A DNA stretch of 18,875 nt from Fusobacteriaceae bacterium (GTDB lineage Bacteria; Fusobacteriota; Fusobacteriia; Fusobacteriales; Fusobacteriaceae), in contig DAOUPY010000003.1 of NCBI GenBank assembly GCA_030625925.1, positions 1-18,875 on the forward strand. Direction: 5' to 3'. Numbering within the stretch: position 1 is the stretch's first letter; the number at the start of each line of letters is the position of its first letter. Both the position numbers and the translations under genes were made by a program. The notes under the pieces are model-generated. The model worked only from the letters and a program-made list of their open reading frames with translations, was not told where the DNA came from and searched no databases. Positions 14,169 to 18,875 of the stretch are shown here, piece after piece.

Positions 14169-14645
14169 ATGAGATCAAAGAGTCAATTAGATTTTCAATA
14201 TGCACACAGATTTTTAGGATATGAAGGGGAAGCTCAATACCTTCATGGACATACAGGAACATTACTTATAGAGGTAGAGGGAGAAGTAGATCCTAGAACC
14301 GGATTCGCTTTTCCGTGTAACAAGATCAAAAACATCGCTTGGGAATATTTAAAAAACTTTGACCACGCTTTAATTTTACAGGAAGAGGATGCCTTATTAC
14401 CACATATATTAGATGTATATAAGGAACAAGGGATTCATGATGGAGATAAGGATAACACAACATTAGGTCTTCCTATCGACAATGAATTAGCAAAAGCATA
14501 TCCTGAAAAGAGATTAGTAGTAGTAAAAAAAGTAGCTACCTGCGAAAACTTACTTGAAATATTCTATTCATTATTAAAAGATCATTACAATGTTAAGAGA
14601 TTAGAAGTAACATCTGGAGATAATGCAGCTTGTAGAGAATTCTAA
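14169..14645 (+). CDS. 6-pyruvoyl-tetrahydropterin synthase / QueD family protein
   Basis: A T-fold protein of the PTPS/6-carboxytetrahydropterin synthase family, whose members convert dihydroneopterin triphosphate on the way to queuosine, folate or biopterin. The start ATG 14169 has AAAGGGGGA at 14153-14161. The three zinc histidines are visible: His13 (FQYAHRF) and His26 and His28 (YLHGHTG). The catalytic cysteine of the CxxxHGH motif is missing: the position holds Ala22, with Glu21 beside it, so normal QueD chemistry is doubtful. TCENLLEIFYSLLK matches the substrate-holding helix, and the C-terminus is LEVTSGDNAACREF. At 158 aa it is somewhat longer than E. coli QueD. No queC/queE/queF neighbours are present. 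A truncated copy lies at 8523. It is the last gene before a structured terminator. Confidence 0.8.
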   Translation: MRSKSQLDFQYAHRFLGYEGEAQYLHGHTGTLLIEVEGEVDPRTGFAFPCNKIKNIAWEYLKNFDHALILQEEDALLPHILDVYKEQGIHDGDKDNTTLGLPIDNELAKAYPEKRLVVVKKVATCENLLEIFYSLLKDHYNVKRLEVTSGDNAACREF

Positions 14646-14661
14646 GCAAATTTAATTAAGC

Positions 14662-14725
14662 CTCAACCATTTTTTATAAATAGCTTCCTATAACGATAGA
14701 AATATTGGTGTATGGAAGCTTTTTA
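14662..14725 (+). terminator. Terminator, copy 2 of the duplicated structured element
   Basis: AGCTTCC pairs with GGAAGCT, followed by TTTTT. CAACCATTTTTTATAAA before the stem and CGATAGAAATATTGGT in the loop are shared with 8582-8650. The upstream ACCA could also pair with TGGT in the loop. Confidence 0.8.
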
Positions 14726-14735
14726 AAAGAATAAC

Positions 14736-14766
14736 CAATTCAATGAATTGAAACTTAATTTATAAT
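14736..14766 (+). promoter_or_regulatory. Rubrerythrin promoter with a 7-1-7 inverted repeat (possible PerR/Fur-type operator)
   Basis: CAATTCA-A-TGAATTG at 14736-14750 is a perfect 7-1-7 inverted repeat lying where the -35 should be, ahead of TATAAT at 14761-14766. Fur/PerR-family boxes have the 7-1-7 form and PerR commonly represses rubrerythrin in anaerobes, but the sequence is not the PerR consensus. Binding is inferred. Confidence 0.5.
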
Positions 14767-14781
14767 AAAAGGGAGATAGAG

Positions 14782-15318
14782 ATGAATTTAAAAGGAACAA
14801 AAACAGAAAAAAACCTAATGACAGCTTTTGAGGGAGAATCAGGAGCAAGAAATAAATATACTTATTATGCTTCTCAAGCTAAAAAAGACGGGTACCAGCA
14901 AATTGCAAAGTTCTTTGAAGAAACAGCACACAATGAGATGGCCCACGCTAAGATATGGTTTAAACTACTTCATGAGGGAATGCCTACTACAGAGGAAAAC
15001 CTTTTGGATGCAGCTAATGGGGAAAACTATGAATGGACAGATATGTATGCTCAATTTGCAAAAGACGCAAAAGAGGAAGGTTTCGATAAGGTTGCATTCT
15101 TATTTGAAAAGGTAGGAGAGATTGAAAAACAGCATGAAGCAAGATATAGAGACCTGCTTAAAAACCTGCAAGAGGAAAAAGTGTTCGCTAAAAAAGAGAC
15201 AGTGGTTTGGGAATGTATGGTCTGTGGTCATAAGCATGAAGGGGAAAAAGCATTAGAAATGTGTCCTGTATGTGTTCATCCTAAGGCTCACTTTAAGATG
15301 ACTGCCAAAGAGTATTAA
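14782..15318 (+). CDS. rbr: Rubrerythrin
   Basis: A non-heme diiron peroxidase that reduces hydrogen peroxide with electrons from rubredoxin/NADH, protecting anaerobes in the cytoplasm. The start ATG 14782 has AAGGGAGAT at 14768-14776. The N-terminal four-helix ferritin-like domain shows diiron ligands in [11 protein letters not shown] (Glu19) and [12 protein letters not shown] (Glu52, His55), then [25 protein letters not shown]. The C-terminal rubredoxin-like iron site has Cys145-x-x-Cys148 and Cys161-x-x-Cys164. Domain order and the 178-aa length are those of classical rubrerythrin. It has its own promoter with a candidate operator and its own terminator. The oxidative-stress role fits next to the electrophile-detoxification genes, although it lacks the 14-bp operator. 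Confidence 0.96.
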   Translation: MNLKGTKTEKNLMTAFEGESGARNKYTYYASQAKKDGYQQIAKFFEETAHNEMAHAKIWFKLLHEGMPTTEENLLDAANGENYEWTDMYAQFAKDAKEEGFDKVAFLFEKVGEIEKQHEARYRDLLKNLQEEKVFAKKETVVWECMVCGHKHEGEKALEMCPVCVHPKAHFKMTAKEY

Positions 15319-15326
15319 ATATTTTT

Positions 15327-15352
15327 TCCTCCCAGTTTTGGGGGGATTTTTT
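15327..15352 (+). terminator. Terminator after rubrerythrin
   Basis: TCCTCCC followed by loop AGTTT(T) and GGGGGGA with T6. It contains one T-G pair. Its T tail is the start of repeat copy 2. Confidence 0.8.
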
Positions 15353-15405
15353 ACTTTACTTATTTTTTAAAATTGTTTTGTTATTATTATAATTTTATAC
15401 TAAAG
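15347..15405 (+). repeat. 59-bp dispersed repeat, copy 2
   Basis: Matches 4914-4972 over 59 bases with three substitutions by eye. It begins in the terminator T-run and contains a TATAAT. The remaining bases up to the GNAT gene (15406-15601) hold only a short inverted repeat (CTCTAT 15447-15452 / ATAGAG 15462-15467) and TTGAATTCAA (15522-15531). No gene is supported there. Confidence 0.75.
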
Positions 15406-15601
15406 GATTGTCTATTTTATTTTTTGATATAACTATGTTACTATGTCTCTATGAAGTAGCTATAGAGTACTTTAAATAAATCGTAAGAATTGCAAGACCT
15501 GCTTATATTTTAAGGGACTTGTTGAATTCAAGGAGCGGAACTATGTTTGTACTAAGAAGTAATTTTGGAGAAAGAAATATATAAATTAAAGGGGAACTAA
15601 A

Positions 15602-16165
15602 TTGAATATAGAAATTAGAGAAATAACTAGACTTGATTATGAGGATATAATAAAGGTTAATAGAGATGCATTTGAAAATTATGGGGAAGAGGAGATAGTA
15701 ACTTTAGTTACCGATCTTTTAGAGGATGAGACTGCAAAACCTACAATGTCATTGATTGCACTTGTTGACGGGAAACCTGTTGGACATATAATTTTTTCAA
15801 AAGCTAAAATAGATAATGAAAAAAATGACTTATCGACTTATATTCTAGCACCTATGGGAGTTATTAAGGAATACCAAAAATTAGGAATTGGTGGAAAACT
15901 TATAAATGAAGGAGTAAAAAGATTAAAAGAATTAAAAACAGATATTGTTTTTGTTTTAGGGCACTTAGATTTTTATCCTAGATATGGATTTATAAAAAAT
16001 GCCATAAAAGAGATAGGGTATAAAGCAACTTACGATATTCCAAAAGAGCACTATGATGCGTGGATGTATATGCCGTTAATGTCAATGAAAGAAATTAAGC
16101 AAAATCCGGGAAGGATAATTTGTGCTGATACTATGAATAAGATGGAATATTGGGTTGAAGACTAA
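15602..16165 (+). CDS. GNAT family N-acetyltransferase (YhbS-like)
   Basis: An acetyl-CoA-dependent N-acetyltransferase; the acceptor is unknown. The start is TTG 15602, with AAAGGGG at 15588-15594. No ATG fits better and the family N-terminus (IEIREITRLDYEDIIKV) begins right there. The GNAT core is visible: LIALVDGKPVGHIIFSKAK (strands 2-3), LAPMGVIKEYQKLGIGGKLI with the QKLGIG acetyl-CoA pyrophosphate loop (motif A), then VFVLGHLDFYPRYGF (motif B) with the LGxxxFYxRxGF pattern typical of the YhbS group. Length is 187 aa. It follows repeat copy 2, which may supply its promoter, and ends against a bidirectional terminator shared with the opposing gene. Confidence 0.88.
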   Translation: MNIEIREITRLDYEDIIKVNRDAFENYGEEEIVTLVTDLLEDETAKPTMSLIALVDGKPVGHIIFSKAKIDNEKNDLSTYILAPMGVIKEYQKLGIGGKLINEGVKRLKELKTDIVFVLGHLDFYPRYGFIKNAIKEIGYKATYDIPKEHYDAWMYMPLMSMKEIKQNPGRIICADTMNKMEYWVED

Positions 16166-16192
16166 TATTTAATTGAGGAATATAAAATAAAA

Positions 16193-16226
16193 ATCTCCTG
16201 ACTGTATATTATTACAGCTGGGAGAT
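16193..16226. terminator. Bidirectional terminator between convergent genes
   Basis: ATCTCC (16193-16198) pairs with GGAGAT (16221-16226), and an inner CTGTA/TACAG pair extends the stem. A/T-rich tails lie on both sides (AAAATAAAAA before, CTTTTATTTTT after), serving the + strand GNAT gene and the - strand HAD gene. Confidence 0.8.
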
Positions 16227-16235
16227 CTTTTATTT

Positions 16236-16706
16236 TTATTCTCTTCTCAAGGTAGCTATGAGTCTCTTTGGATTTTTAAAGAATCCCATGGCATCTATGG
16301 GATTTGAACACACAACCTTTGATGCAAGAAGGGTTTCGGTACAGATACCTTCACGATAAAGAATTCCTATCCCCAGAGCTGCTTCTCCCAGCATAAGAAA
16401 GTCGTTTTTTCCGTTTCCCAGAGCTGCAACATTATCTGCCCCCAGTTTTCGGACATATTCTGCCTTGGCTCTATCCTGCTCTCCGGCACCGATTTTGAAT
16501 ACCTCACAATCGATTCCCTGGAGTTCTTTTTCTACAGAACCGAAGCTGTCGGCTGTAATCACATGAAATCTGATATCTTTTGACAGTTCATTTATAAGGT
16601 CTGCAACACCTTCTACAAGTTTCCCGTCCAAAGCAATGGTTCCGTTATAGTCTGAGACTATATGTTTTATCTCAAATCTTTCCCCTCCAGGAATATTTAT
16701 TTTCAT
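16236..16706 (-). CDS. HAD-superfamily protein, soluble P-type-ATPase-like phosphatase (COG4087 type)
   Basis: A small soluble HAD phosphotransferase-fold protein resembling the phosphorylation domain of P-type ATPases but with no membrane part. The start ATG (minus strand, 16706) has AAGGAGGAAG just upstream. Motif I is SDYNGTIA with nucleophile Asp19. The usual second aspartate is Asn21, as in this subgroup. Motif II is Thr51 in VITADSFG. Lys81 can serve as the motif III lysine. The metal-binding GNGKNDFLML contains Asn101 and Asp102. Length 156 aa is complete. The natural substrate of this group is not established. It lies convergent to the GNAT gene and appears to be a single-gene unit. 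Codon use is more GC-rich than its neighbours (for example CCGATTTT, TCTCCGGCACC), which may indicate a different history. Confidence 0.8.
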   Translation of the reverse strand: MKINIPGGERFEIKHIVSDYNGTIALDGKLVEGVADLINELSKDIRFHVITADSFGSVEKELQGIDCEVFKIGAGEQDRAKAEYVRKLGADNVAALGNGKNDFLMLGEAALGIGILYREGICTETLLASKVVCSNPIDAMGFFKNPKRLIATLRRE

Positions 16707-16788
16707 GGGATCTTCCTCCTTTTTTTAATTATATTTTAAAACAACGTATAAATATTGGTTATAAAGAAGCTAAAATATATGATTAAAT

Positions 16789-16810
16789 ATTGTTCAAATC
16801 CTTGAACAAT
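16789..16810. repeat. Perfect inverted repeat upstream of the HAD gene
   Basis: ATTGTTCAA, loop ATCC, TTGAACAAT: 9-bp arms. It lies about 85-105 bases upstream of the minus-strand HAD gene and has no T-run, so an operator is more likely than a terminator. The rest of the gap 16707-16867 is AT-rich without a gene. Confidence 0.55.
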
Positions 16811-16827
16811 GAACACAAAACTTGTAA

Positions 16828-16860
16828 AAGCCCCTTAAAATTTTTTTTCTTAAGGGGCTT
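16828..16860. terminator. Terminator of the rhodanese-membrane protein unit
   Basis: AAGCCCCTTAA (16828-16838) pairs with TTAAGGGGCTT (16850-16860): 11-bp perfect arms around a T-rich loop. On the minus strand it follows the membrane-protein gene and ends in TTTT. Confidence 0.85.
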
Positions 16861-16867
16861 TATTATA

Positions 16868-17278
16868 TTATTTGGATTTTATCATTTTTATTACTTCAAG
16901 TCCAATTGCAACTTCTAAAAATATCAAAATATAAGCATATGTATTTAACTTTGCCATATATGGAAGATAGAATCCACCTACTAAAATAATACTTAATAAT
17001 ACAACTCTCACCATACTTCGTTTACGATTGAAATTCCATCTGTTTTTATATATAAGCATCAACCCTATAAATATAAATAATAGTAAGATTAAATGAACTA
17101 TCATTCCATTTTTTGTGTATATTTTCGATAAGTATTCTATTTTTTTGAAATATATATGCTTCATCACACCCGCTTTATATCCTGATAAATATTCTAAAAT
17201 CAAAAGTGCTATGACTATACTCCATTCAAATCCATAGATTAGACTATTCATAACTCTATTCTTCAAATTTTTTTTCAT
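16868..17278 (-). CDS. Small four-helix membrane protein of unknown function
   Basis: A 136-aa integral membrane protein with four hydrophobic stretches, at about residues 16-32, 58-77, 88-107 and 111-131, a basic N-terminus (MKKNLKNR) and basic loops (KNRWNFNRKRS), suggesting both ends inside. I do not recognise a named family. The ATG directly follows the TAG of the rhodanese frame (stop and start adjacent), with GGAGAGCC about 14 bases upstream, so it is probably translated by coupling with the rhodanese gene. This tight link suggests a joint role at the membrane, perhaps in sulfur handling, but that is inference from position only. A strong terminator follows. Confidence 0.7.
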   Translation of the reverse strand: MKKNLKNRVMNSLIYGFEWSIVIALLILEYLSGYKAGVMKHIYFKKIEYLSKIYTKNGMIVHLILLLFIFIGLMLIYKNRWNFNRKRSMVRVVLLSIILVGGFYLPYMAKLNTYAYILIFLEVAIGLEVIKMIKSK

Positions 17279-17716
17279 CTACTTCTTAGGCTCTCCCGTC
17301 TCAATTGAATTATTCGGCTCATTACTCCAGCCAATCCATCCATCACTAAAAATAGCTATGTCTTCAATCCCAACAACATTCGCATATGTATAGATTTCAG
17401 CAACTCTCCAACCACTACCACACATAAATGATAAATGCTTGGTTGTATCGATTCCTTGCTTTTTCCAAAGGTCAAGAAATTCATTTGCATTTCTCATAGT
17501 CTTGTCTATATTTCTATAATAATCTAGTGAATAAGAATCTGTTTTACCTGCATAACCAAATACAGCTCCTGGTATTCTACCTTTTTTATCATGATATGAA
17601 TATCCACTTGACTCTCCTATATATTCATCCCAAGTACGGTTGTCCACTAATGTAAATTGATCCGGTGTTTTTAAACCAGCTTTTGTCTCTTCCATTGTAT
17701 CTATAACATCTGGATT
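17279..17716 (-). pseudogene. Third rhodanese domain of the lipoprotein, behind an in-frame UGA
   Basis: This stretch continues the reading frame of the gene at 17717-18649 without any shift: after the TGA the codons read NPDVIDTMEETKAGL and run to a TAG at 17279-17281. It is a complete rhodanese domain with LVDNRTWDEYIG, GRIPGAVFGY and the active-site loop FMCGSGWR (cysteine at residue 410 of the joined protein). The first internal ATG (17695) has no ribosome site, so it is unlikely to be made separately, and without the lipoprotein signal it would not be exported. It is either the lost end of a nonsense-mutated gene or is made by UGA readthrough. Confidence 0.8.
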
Positions 17717-18649
17717 TCATGGGATCGCTCCACCAAAATCTGTACCTGCCTTAGCTTTATTACTCGTAGTTTCCAACTCATATCCTGCCATAGTCCAAGC
17801 TGTTGTTCCACCGTTTAAAACTCTTACATCTTCAATCCCTATATACCGAAGGACTGTCGCTACTCTATAAGCAGCCATAGGTTCTTTACCTGTAACAATT
17901 ACCGTATCCTCTTTTGTAAAACCATATTTAACAGCAAATTTAGCAAGTGTTTCATCATCAGCTAACATCCACATCATTGGAGGCTCAAGTGCTGGAGGTT
18001 CAATTTCATCTGTATTGACGTGAAAAGACTTAGGAATATGACCATTGGCATAAGAAGTTTTTTCTTCTCCCCAACTTGCTTCAACAATTTTTATATTCTT
18101 AGCATTTTCAAATGTTTCCGGTTTCTTTCCATCAATAAGATCTTTTGTAATGGATGCAGGGACAATCAATTGATAATTTTTGTACTTCTCCATCGGTAAA
18201 CTTGCATCATCTGCCCATTTATTCATATCATATACATATATTTTTTCAAATCCTTTTCCTTTTAAATAGTCTGCTACTCCTTGAGCATCTTTTCCATTTG
18301 TATCATATAAAACAATGTTTTTTTCTTTAATTATTCCCTTTGTTTCAAGTGCTTCATTTAAAATGTTTTCTTTATGATCTGCTTCAACTTTTAACCAATT
18401 AGCAGAAAAATCTACAGCACCTTTAATTCTTCCACCTCTACTAATGCCTTCTAACTTCCATCCATTGAACGCATCGTTTAAACGAGTATCTACTATTACA
18501 AAAGATGAATCATTCAATATTTCTTCAACCTTTTGTGTATCAACAATCGTATATTCCTCTTGAGAACTACTCTTTGCCTTCTTTTTTTGGTCTTTAGTCG
18601 AACATCCTATAAGTAGTAACAATGTTAAACCAATCATAATTTTTTTCAT
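17717..18649 (-). CDS. Rhodanese-domain lipoprotein (sulfurtransferase-like), domains 1-2, ended by UGA
   Basis: A secreted, lipid-anchored protein with tandem rhodanese folds. The start ATG 18649 has AAGGAG 7 bases before it. The signal peptide MKKIMIGLTLLLLIGC ends in the lipobox LLIGC with Cys16. Domain 1 (about 34-150) has IVDTRLNDAFNGW and the loop VLYDTNGKDAQG. Domain 2 (about 185-295) has GHIPKSFHVNTDEI and the loop VIVTGKEPMAAYR. In both loops the sulfur-carrying cysteine is absent (Asp or Thr region instead), so these domains look structural. The only catalytic cysteine is in the third domain beyond the TGA at codon 311. The joined protein would have 456 positions. As read, the 310-aa product should be inactive as a sulfurtransferase. 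Confidence 0.85.
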   Translation of the reverse strand: MKKIMIGLTLLLLIGCSTKDQKKKAKSSSQEEYTIVDTQKVEEILNDSSFVIVDTRLNDAFNGWKLEGISRGGRIKGAVDFSANWLKVEADHKENILNEALETKGIIKEKNIVLYDTNGKDAQGVADYLKGKGFEKIYVYDMNKWADDASLPMEKYKNYQLIVPASITKDLIDGKKPETFENAKNIKIVEASWGEEKTSYANGHIPKSFHVNTDEIEPPALEPPMMWMLADDETLAKFAVKYGFTKEDTVIVTGKEPMAAYRVATVLRYIGIEDVRVLNGGTTAWTMAGYELETTSNKAKAGTDFGGAIP

Positions 18650-18674
18650 TTTTTTCTCCTTATATTTTTTCTAA

Positions 18675-18768
18675 TTATAAATATTTTTTAGTTCTTTCAT
18701 CTTTTGGATCAGTGAATACATCCTGTGTTTTCCCACTTTCAATTATTTAACCATTAGAATCGACAGCG
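18675..18768 (-). pseudogene. C-terminal relic of an ABC transporter ATP-binding protein
   Basis: On the minus strand the frame reads SAVDSNG, a TAA (18747-18749), then IIESGKTQDVFTDPKDERTKKYL and stop. This is the usual end of amino-acid-type ABC ATPases (MDNGKIIESG...PxxERTKxFL), with the stop where Lys is expected (AAA to TAA). Only the last 30 or so codons remain. Confidence 0.55.
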
Positions 18769-18875
18769 CTATTCATATACTAAAATATAATTCCCATCTT
18801 CTGCATGAAAAATATTTTCTACTCCGGAAAAGATTAAATCCTGTATATCTTCCTCATAATGAAAATTTACACATA
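18769..18875 (-). CDS. C-terminal end of an unknown protein, cut by the window edge
   Basis: The minus-strand frame is open from the right edge to TAG at 18769-18771, giving 34 residues that end FSGVENIFHAEDGNYILVYE. It is in a different frame from the ABC relic and unrelated to it. I do not recognise a family. It may be a real gene end or another fragment. Confidence 0.35.
   Translation of the reverse strand, partial: CVNFHYEEDIQDLIFSGVENIFHAEDGNYILVYE

Noticed and set aside
14662..14725. preQ1 riboswitch linked to the QueD-like gene
   Set aside because: The element lies downstream of the gene, has a terminator-type stem and lacks the preQ1 aptamer consensus.
14828..15115. 95-aa reading frame inside rubrerythrin
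   Set aside because: Out-of-frame shadow of a well-supported gene, without its own ribosome site.
17717..17719. UGA as selenocysteine codon in the rhodanese lipoprotein
   Set aside because: No clear bacterial SECIS-like hairpin is visible just downstream, the position is not an active-site position, and TGA serves as a normal stop elsewhere in the window (for example the diguanylate cyclase).
1..18875. CRISPR arrays, tRNA or rRNA genes, insertion sequences
   Set aside because: I saw no regularly spaced repeats, no cloverleaf with a T-loop signature, no rRNA stretches and no transposase-like frame.

Overview
The window comes from a low-GC, AT-rich anaerobe. Ordinary bacterial Shine-Dalgarno sites, a programmed-frameshift prfB, a rubrerythrin and several flavoenzymes point to a fermentative anaerobe. 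A member of the Fusobacteriota (Ilyobacter/Propionigenium/Psychrilyobacter-like) is my best guess, but that is an impression from protein style, not a proven assignment.

Layout. Positions 1-476 hold the relic of a glycosyltransferase gene. A membrane-bound diguanylate cyclase follows (496-2109). Next is a housekeeping block, prfB (with its classical CTT-TGA-C frameshift) and gltX, closed by a strong terminator. Positions 4914-5450 carry a 59-bp repeat, an orphan reading-frame fragment and a small unknown gene. From 5450 to about 14730 lies the most interesting part: a patatin-like phospholipase, an AEC-family carrier, a nitroreductase, two paralogous Crp/Fnr-superfamily regulators (the second frameshifted), an MFS exporter with a small ABM-type monooxygenase, an Old Yellow Enzyme-type flavin oxidoreductase, a signal-peptide-less OpuAC-like binding protein and a PTPS/QueD-like protein. 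Rubrerythrin, a second copy of the 59-bp repeat and a GNAT acetyltransferase follow. The right end, on the minus strand, carries a COG4087-type HAD protein, a four-helix membrane protein, a three-domain rhodanese lipoprotein interrupted by an in-frame UGA, and degraded gene ends.

Main result. Four promoters, ahead of the patatin, nitroreductase, MFS exporter and OYE genes, share a 14-bp palindrome (consensus RCGWCAWTTGNCGT). In all four it lies exactly 22 bp before a perfect TATAAT, none has a recognisable -35, and all share an A(C/T)ATAAAAG start region. The palindrome is thus centred near -41.5, the geometry of class II Crp/Fnr/PrfA activation. The two regulator genes sit directly upstream of two of these promoters. 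I infer a local activated regulon for reductive detoxification and export of quinones, nitro compounds or other electrophiles.

The same region shows segmental duplication. The start and leader of the nitroreductase gene recur at the start of the OpuAC-like gene. A 13-codon remnant of the QueD-like gene plus its terminator sits after the nitroreductase. The regulator-plus-promoter unit is itself present twice.
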